Both the position numbers and the translations under genes were made by a program. Of a stretch of 64,000 nucleotides of DNA, positions 61,191 to 64,000 are shown in pieces. The stretch lies in NCBI RefSeq assembly GCF_009362735.1, contig NZ_WHNP01000040.1, forward strand, positions 1 through 64,000, given 5' to 3'. The stretch is from Paraburkholderia franconis (GTDB lineage Bacteria > Pseudomonadota > Gammaproteobacteria > Burkholderiales > Burkholderiaceae). A model generated the notes under the pieces. That model saw only the letters and a program-made list of their open reading frames with translations, made no database searches and was not told the origin of the DNA. Each line of letters begins with the position of its first letter. The stretch's first letter is position 1.

Positions 61191-61853
61191 TCACGCGAGC
61201 CCGCTCGCCGGCGATGTGCGTGCGAGTATTGCGCGCACGTCGTCGTCGGTGGTTTCGCCGAAATCCGCATAGAACTGGCTCACGCTGAAGAAGAGTTCGG
61301 GCGCCGCTACGCAGATGAATTCGTCGACGTCGCTGACAATGCGTTCGGCCGCGTCATACGGCGCGACGGGTAACGCGGCGACGATTTTCGCCGGGCCGCG
61401 CGCACGCAACGCGCGCGCGGCCGCCTTCATCGACGCGCCCGTGGCGAGTCCGTCGTCGACGATGATGGCGACACGGCCCGCGACCTCGACGCTCGCGCGC
61501 TGCGGATCGCGAAACAGCGCCTCGCGTCGCGCGAGCTGCGCTTTCTCGTCCGTCAGCACGCGGTCGAACTCCGCCTGCGAAACACCCGACTCACGCATCA
61601 GTTCTTCATCGAGGTAGAGCGCGTCGCCCGACGCGATCGCCCCCATGGCCAGTTCCGGCTGCCACGGCATCCCCAGCTTCCTGACGACGAGCACGTCGAG
61701 CGGCGCGCCGAGCGCATGCGCCACTTCATACGCAACGGGCACGCCGCCGCGCGGCAGCCCGAGCACGACCACGTCGTCGCGCTGCGCGTATTGCTTCAGC
61801 TGATCGGCGAGTGCGCGGCCCGCGTCGGCACGATCGGCAAATCGACAGAACAT
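61191..61853 (-). CDS. phosphoribosyltransferase family protein
   Basis: The 220-residue protein has the PRPP-binding motif VAIIVDDGLATGAS (128-141) and the N-terminal LGLPRGGVPVAYEVA block seen in PRTase-like proteins of Burkholderia. It could salvage a base or be a regulatory PRTase-like protein. It is convergent with galU. Confidence 0.88.
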   Translation of the reverse strand: MFCRFADRADAGRALADQLKQYAQRDDVVVLGLPRGGVPVAYEVAHALGAPLDVLVVRKLGMPWQPELAMGAIASGDALYLDEELMRESGVSQAEFDRVLTDEKAQLARREALFRDPQRASVEVAGRVAIIVDDGLATGASMKAAARALRARGPAKIVAALPVAPYDAAERIVSDVDEFICVAAPELFFSVSQFYADFGETTDDDVRAILARTSPASGLA

Positions 61854-61890
61854 GATTCGCTCCCACGTCCGCTACAAATCCGTTCATTCA

Positions 61891-62661
61891 CTATAGGACG
61901 TTGAGCATCGAGAGTGCCGACTCCTGCAACGGACGCAACACGCGATTCAACGCGGCTTCCGTCGTTTCCTTGCCCATCGGCATGTTCGTGCTGAGCGCGG
62001 CGACCACTTCGCCGTGGCGGTTCTTCATCGGCACGGCCACGCCGCGCACGCCGATATCGAGTTGCTGCTCGATCACGGCGAAACCATCGGCCTGCGCGCG
62101 GCGAATCTTTTCGAGCAGCCCCGTCCTGTTCGTCACGGTGTGCGGCGTGAACGGCGCGAGCTCGGTCTCGTTGAGCCACGTCTGCATCGCCTCCTGATCG
62201 CGGTGATACGCGAGCAGCACGACGCCCGGCGACGTGAGCGGGGCAGGCACGCGCGCGCCGAGCACGAAGCCCGTCGTCATCACGCGCGACGTGCCGTTGC
62301 GCGCGATGAACACCAGCTCCCAGCCGTCGAGCACGCTCACATAGACCGACTCGTTGATCGTCGCGCTCAATTGCTGCAAATAGGGCTGCACGGTCCTCGG
62401 CAGACGCGCCGAATCGAAATACGACCAGCCGACGCGCAGCACGCGCGGCGTCAATCCGTACAGCTTGCCGTCGCCCTGCACGTAGCCGAGATGTTCGAGC
62501 GTCAGCAGATAGCGGCGCGCGGCCGTGCGCGTCATGCCCGTCAACTGCGCGGCCTGGCTTGGCGTGAGGCGCGCGTGCTCGCTGTCGAACGACTCGAGAA
62601 TGGCAAGCCCTTTTTCGAGCCCGGCGATCCAGTCCCGTTTGTCCAGTGGCGGTCGGTTCAT
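61891..62661 (-). CDS. pcaR: IclR family transcriptional regulator, PcaR-like
   Basis: The 256-residue regulator has an N-terminal winged helix (about 14-75; LEKGLAILESFD, then LTPSQAAQLTGMTRTAARRYLLTLEHLGYV) and a C-terminal IclR effector domain. The overall layout is that of the PcaR/PcaU/PobR branch controlling aromatic acid breakdown. It is divergent from an MHS transporter, and sites of the PcaR type lie between, which supports autoregulation and control of the transporter operon. The effector (beta-ketoadipate or protocatechuate) is inferred. Confidence 0.82.
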   Translation of the reverse strand: MNRPPLDKRDWIAGLEKGLAILESFDSEHARLTPSQAAQLTGMTRTAARRYLLTLEHLGYVQGDGKLYGLTPRVLRVGWSYFDSARLPRTVQPYLQQLSATINESVYVSVLDGWELVFIARNGTSRVMTTGFVLGARVPAPLTSPGVVLLAYHRDQEAMQTWLNETELAPFTPHTVTNRTGLLEKIRRAQADGFAVIEQQLDIGVRGVAVPMKNRHGEVVAALSTNMPMGKETTEAALNRVLRPLQESALSMLNVL

Positions 62662-62699
62662 AGCAATTACCCTGATTCTGCGCGTTTAACGCATGTGTA

Positions 62700-62716
62700 C
62701 GCGCGATTATCGCGCG
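62700..62716. promoter_or_regulatory. palindromic operator near the regulator gene
   Basis: CGCGCGAT-T-ATCGCGCG is a perfect 17-bp dyad 39 bp before the regulator start. It shares CGATTATCG with the PcaR-type site near the transporter, so it is probably the autoregulatory site. Confidence 0.65.
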
Positions 62717-62886
62717 AACGGTGCGTTTTGTTCTTGGGTCGGCGTGCGTTTCCCTCATAGCATCCAATCACGCGCCGAGATACGGCCAACATCTCGAACA
62801 CCCGAAAAACCTTGGAGACACGCGATGACCGCCTCGATGCCCCGCCTGGTGCTAACCCGAGAAGCGCGCGCTGAGCGCACACGCGC

Positions 62887-62901
62887 GTGCGATTATCGAA
62901 C
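62887..62901 (-). promoter_or_regulatory. PcaR-type operator near the transporter gene
   Basis: GTGCGATTATCGAAC reads GTTCGATAATCGCAC on the minus strand, identical to the PcaR recognition sequence I recall from Pseudomonas putida pca genes. It lies 115 bp before the transporter start. Confidence 0.75.
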
Positions 62902-63015
62902 GCTTTCGTCATCAGGAGCATTGCCCGCCCACTGACGCCTGCCTATTCTTGAGCCACTTTCAGCGCCCGGCTCTGAAACCCGCGCTGCAAAAACACGACA
63001 TCCGAGACATCCGTC

Positions 63016-64000
63016 ATGACTTTCGCCCTTCGTTCCACCGAATCCCCGACGTACGTGAGCGCCGAAAAGAGCCGCGCGCGTAAGGCCGCCCTCGGCAGCT
63101 TCGTCGGCGCCGTCGTCGACTGGTACGACTTTCTGCTGTACGGCATCGTCGCCGCCCTGATCTTCAACACCGAGTTCTTCCCCAACATCAGTCCCGCGAT
63201 GGGCACGCTCGCGGCCTTCGGCACGTTCGGCGTCGGCTTTCTGTTCCGTCCGCTCGGTGGCTTCGTGTTCGGCCACTATGGCGACCGCTTGGGCCGCAAG
63301 CGCATGCTCGTGCTGACCGTGATGATGATGGGCCTCTCCACCGCATTGATCGGCCTGTTGCCGACCTTCGCTTCGATTGGCTGGTGGGCGCCCGTGCTGC
63401 TCGTGCTGCTGCGCGCGATCCAGGGCTTCGCGGTCGGCGGAGAGTGGGGCGGGGCGGCGCTGATGGCCGTCGAGAGCGCGCCCGAAAAGAAGAAGGCGTT
63501 CTATAGCAGCGGCGTGCAGGTCGGCTATGGCGTCGGGCTGATTCTCGCGACGGGCATCGTGTCGATCCTCACGTCGACGCTCGACAACGATGCGTTCAAG
63601 GCGTGGGGCTGGCGCATTCCGTTCGTGTTCAGCGTCGTACTCGTGCTGATCGGCCTGTGGGTGCGTTCGAGCATGGAAGAGTCGAAGGAGTTCGTCGAGA
63701 AGGTCGAGAAGACGCATCACCGCGCGCGCCTGCCCATCTTCGACGCGTTGCGTGAAAACCCGAAGGCGTTCCTGCTGATCATCGCGCTGCGTCTCGCCGA
63801 ACTCTTCACGATGTACATCGTGACGGCCTTCGCGCTCAGCTATTCGACGAGCAACCTCGGCATGCCGCGTCAATTCTTCCTGAACGTCGGCTTGCTGGTC
63901 GGTGCCGTCAGCATCGTGACGATCCCGCTTTTCGCGCTCGCCGCCGACCGCTTCGGCCGCCGCCGCGTCTATATCACGGGCGCCGTGATCGGCATGCTGT
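63016..64000 (+). CDS. MHS-family MFS transporter, 3' end outside window
   Basis: The visible 328 codons start MTFALRSTESPTYVS and have the MHS/MFS hallmarks GAVVDWYDFLLYG (helix 1) and GHYGDRLGRKRMLV (loop 2-3 motif). Also visible are RAIQGFAVGGEWGGAALMAVE (helix 4) and the second-half DRFGRRRVYITG. It imports an organic acid by proton symport; context with a PcaR-like regulator suggests an aromatic or dicarboxylic acid. The gene is open at the window end. Confidence 0.9.
   Translation, partial: MTFALRSTESPTYVSAEKSRARKAALGSFVGAVVDWYDFLLYGIVAALIFNTEFFPNISPAMGTLAAFGTFGVGFLFRPLGGFVFGHYGDRLGRKRMLVLTVMMMGLSTALIGLLPTFASIGWWAPVLLVLLRAIQGFAVGGEWGGAALMAVESAPEKKKAFYSSGVQVGYGVGLILATGIVSILTSTLDNDAFKAWGWRIPFVFSVVLVLIGLWVRSSMEESKEFVEKVEKTHHRARLPIFDALRENPKAFLLIIALRLAELFTMYIVTAFALSYSTSNLGMPRQFFLNVGLLVGAVSIVTIPLFALAADRFGRRRVYITGAVIGML

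Larger units (their letters stand above)
62662..63015. promoter_or_regulatory. divergent control region of IclR regulator and transporter
   Basis: This 354-bp gap contains two operator-like sites (62700-62716 and 62887-62901, listed separately) and no gene. Both promoters should be located here. Confidence 0.65.

Noticed and set aside
62693..62935. 80-codon plus-strand frame before the transporter
   Set aside because: It has no ribosome-binding site or recognisable domain and covers both operator sites; it is probably untranslated control DNA.

Overview
The window reads as chromosomal DNA of a Burkholderia-group betaproteobacterium, most likely Paraburkholderia or a close relative. Codon third positions are strongly G/C. 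The housekeeping genes (selO, yciB, bolA, ygfZ, mltG, tmk, holB, otsA, galU) are of the Burkholderiaceae type. The right half carries a complete-looking cepacian-type exopolysaccharide (bce) locus. In the Burkholderia cepacia complex this pathway is split into two clusters (bce-I and bce-II); here the equivalents lie side by side. The genus assignment is inference from content, not a measured match.

Left part (1-30,700). The window opens inside the 5' end of a minus-strand group II intron inserted exactly behind the terminator of a parvulin gene. Next comes a minus-strand run selO-yciB-bolA-ppiC. It is followed by a plus-strand fatty-acid block: acyl-CoA ligase, FadJ-like hydratase/dehydrogenase, nicotinamidase and thiolase. 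After a 50-bp tandem hairpin repeat there is a mix of small metabolic and envelope genes: SH3/proline-rich protein, LEA-type lipoprotein, TRIC-type channel, GYD and Dabb proteins, thioesterase, a deleted CurA-like oxidoreductase, SDR and esterase. A conserved core follows: NRDE protein, ygfZ, mltG-tmk, holB, acetyltransferase and tatD. Then come a secreted ankyrin protein, a Tai-like protein, otsA, a broken ATPase gene, a glycosyltransferase, a SYLF lipoprotein and a PsiF protein.

Exopolysaccharide locus (about 31,200-61,100). A protein with an IS5-type transposase N-terminal domain but no visible DDE nuclease sits in front. It is followed by manC/bceA (minus) and an AT-rich regulatory interval. 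The plus-strand operon then runs: priming glycosyl-1-phosphate transferase, UDP-glucose dehydrogenase, tyrosine phosphatase, outer-membrane export lipoprotein, tyrosine kinase co-polymerase, four glycosyltransferases and a Wzy polymerase. The second half holds GDP-mannose dehydratase, an SGNH hydrolase and an acyltransferase (minus); a secreted propeller-like protein, flippase and double glycosyltransferase (plus); a second acyltransferase (minus); a 47-residue membrane peptide; and galU. Together these supply GDP-mannose and its 4-keto-6-deoxy product, UDP-glucose and UDP-glucuronate, and they assemble, flip, polymerise, acylate and export the polymer. No GDP-4-keto-6-deoxymannose reductase is visible.

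Right end (61,100-64,000). A phosphoribosyltransferase and an IclR-type regulator (minus) face a truncated MHS-family transporter (plus). Between them is an exact copy of the sequence I know as the PcaR operator, which points to a protocatechuate/beta-ketoadipate catabolic locus continuing beyond the window.
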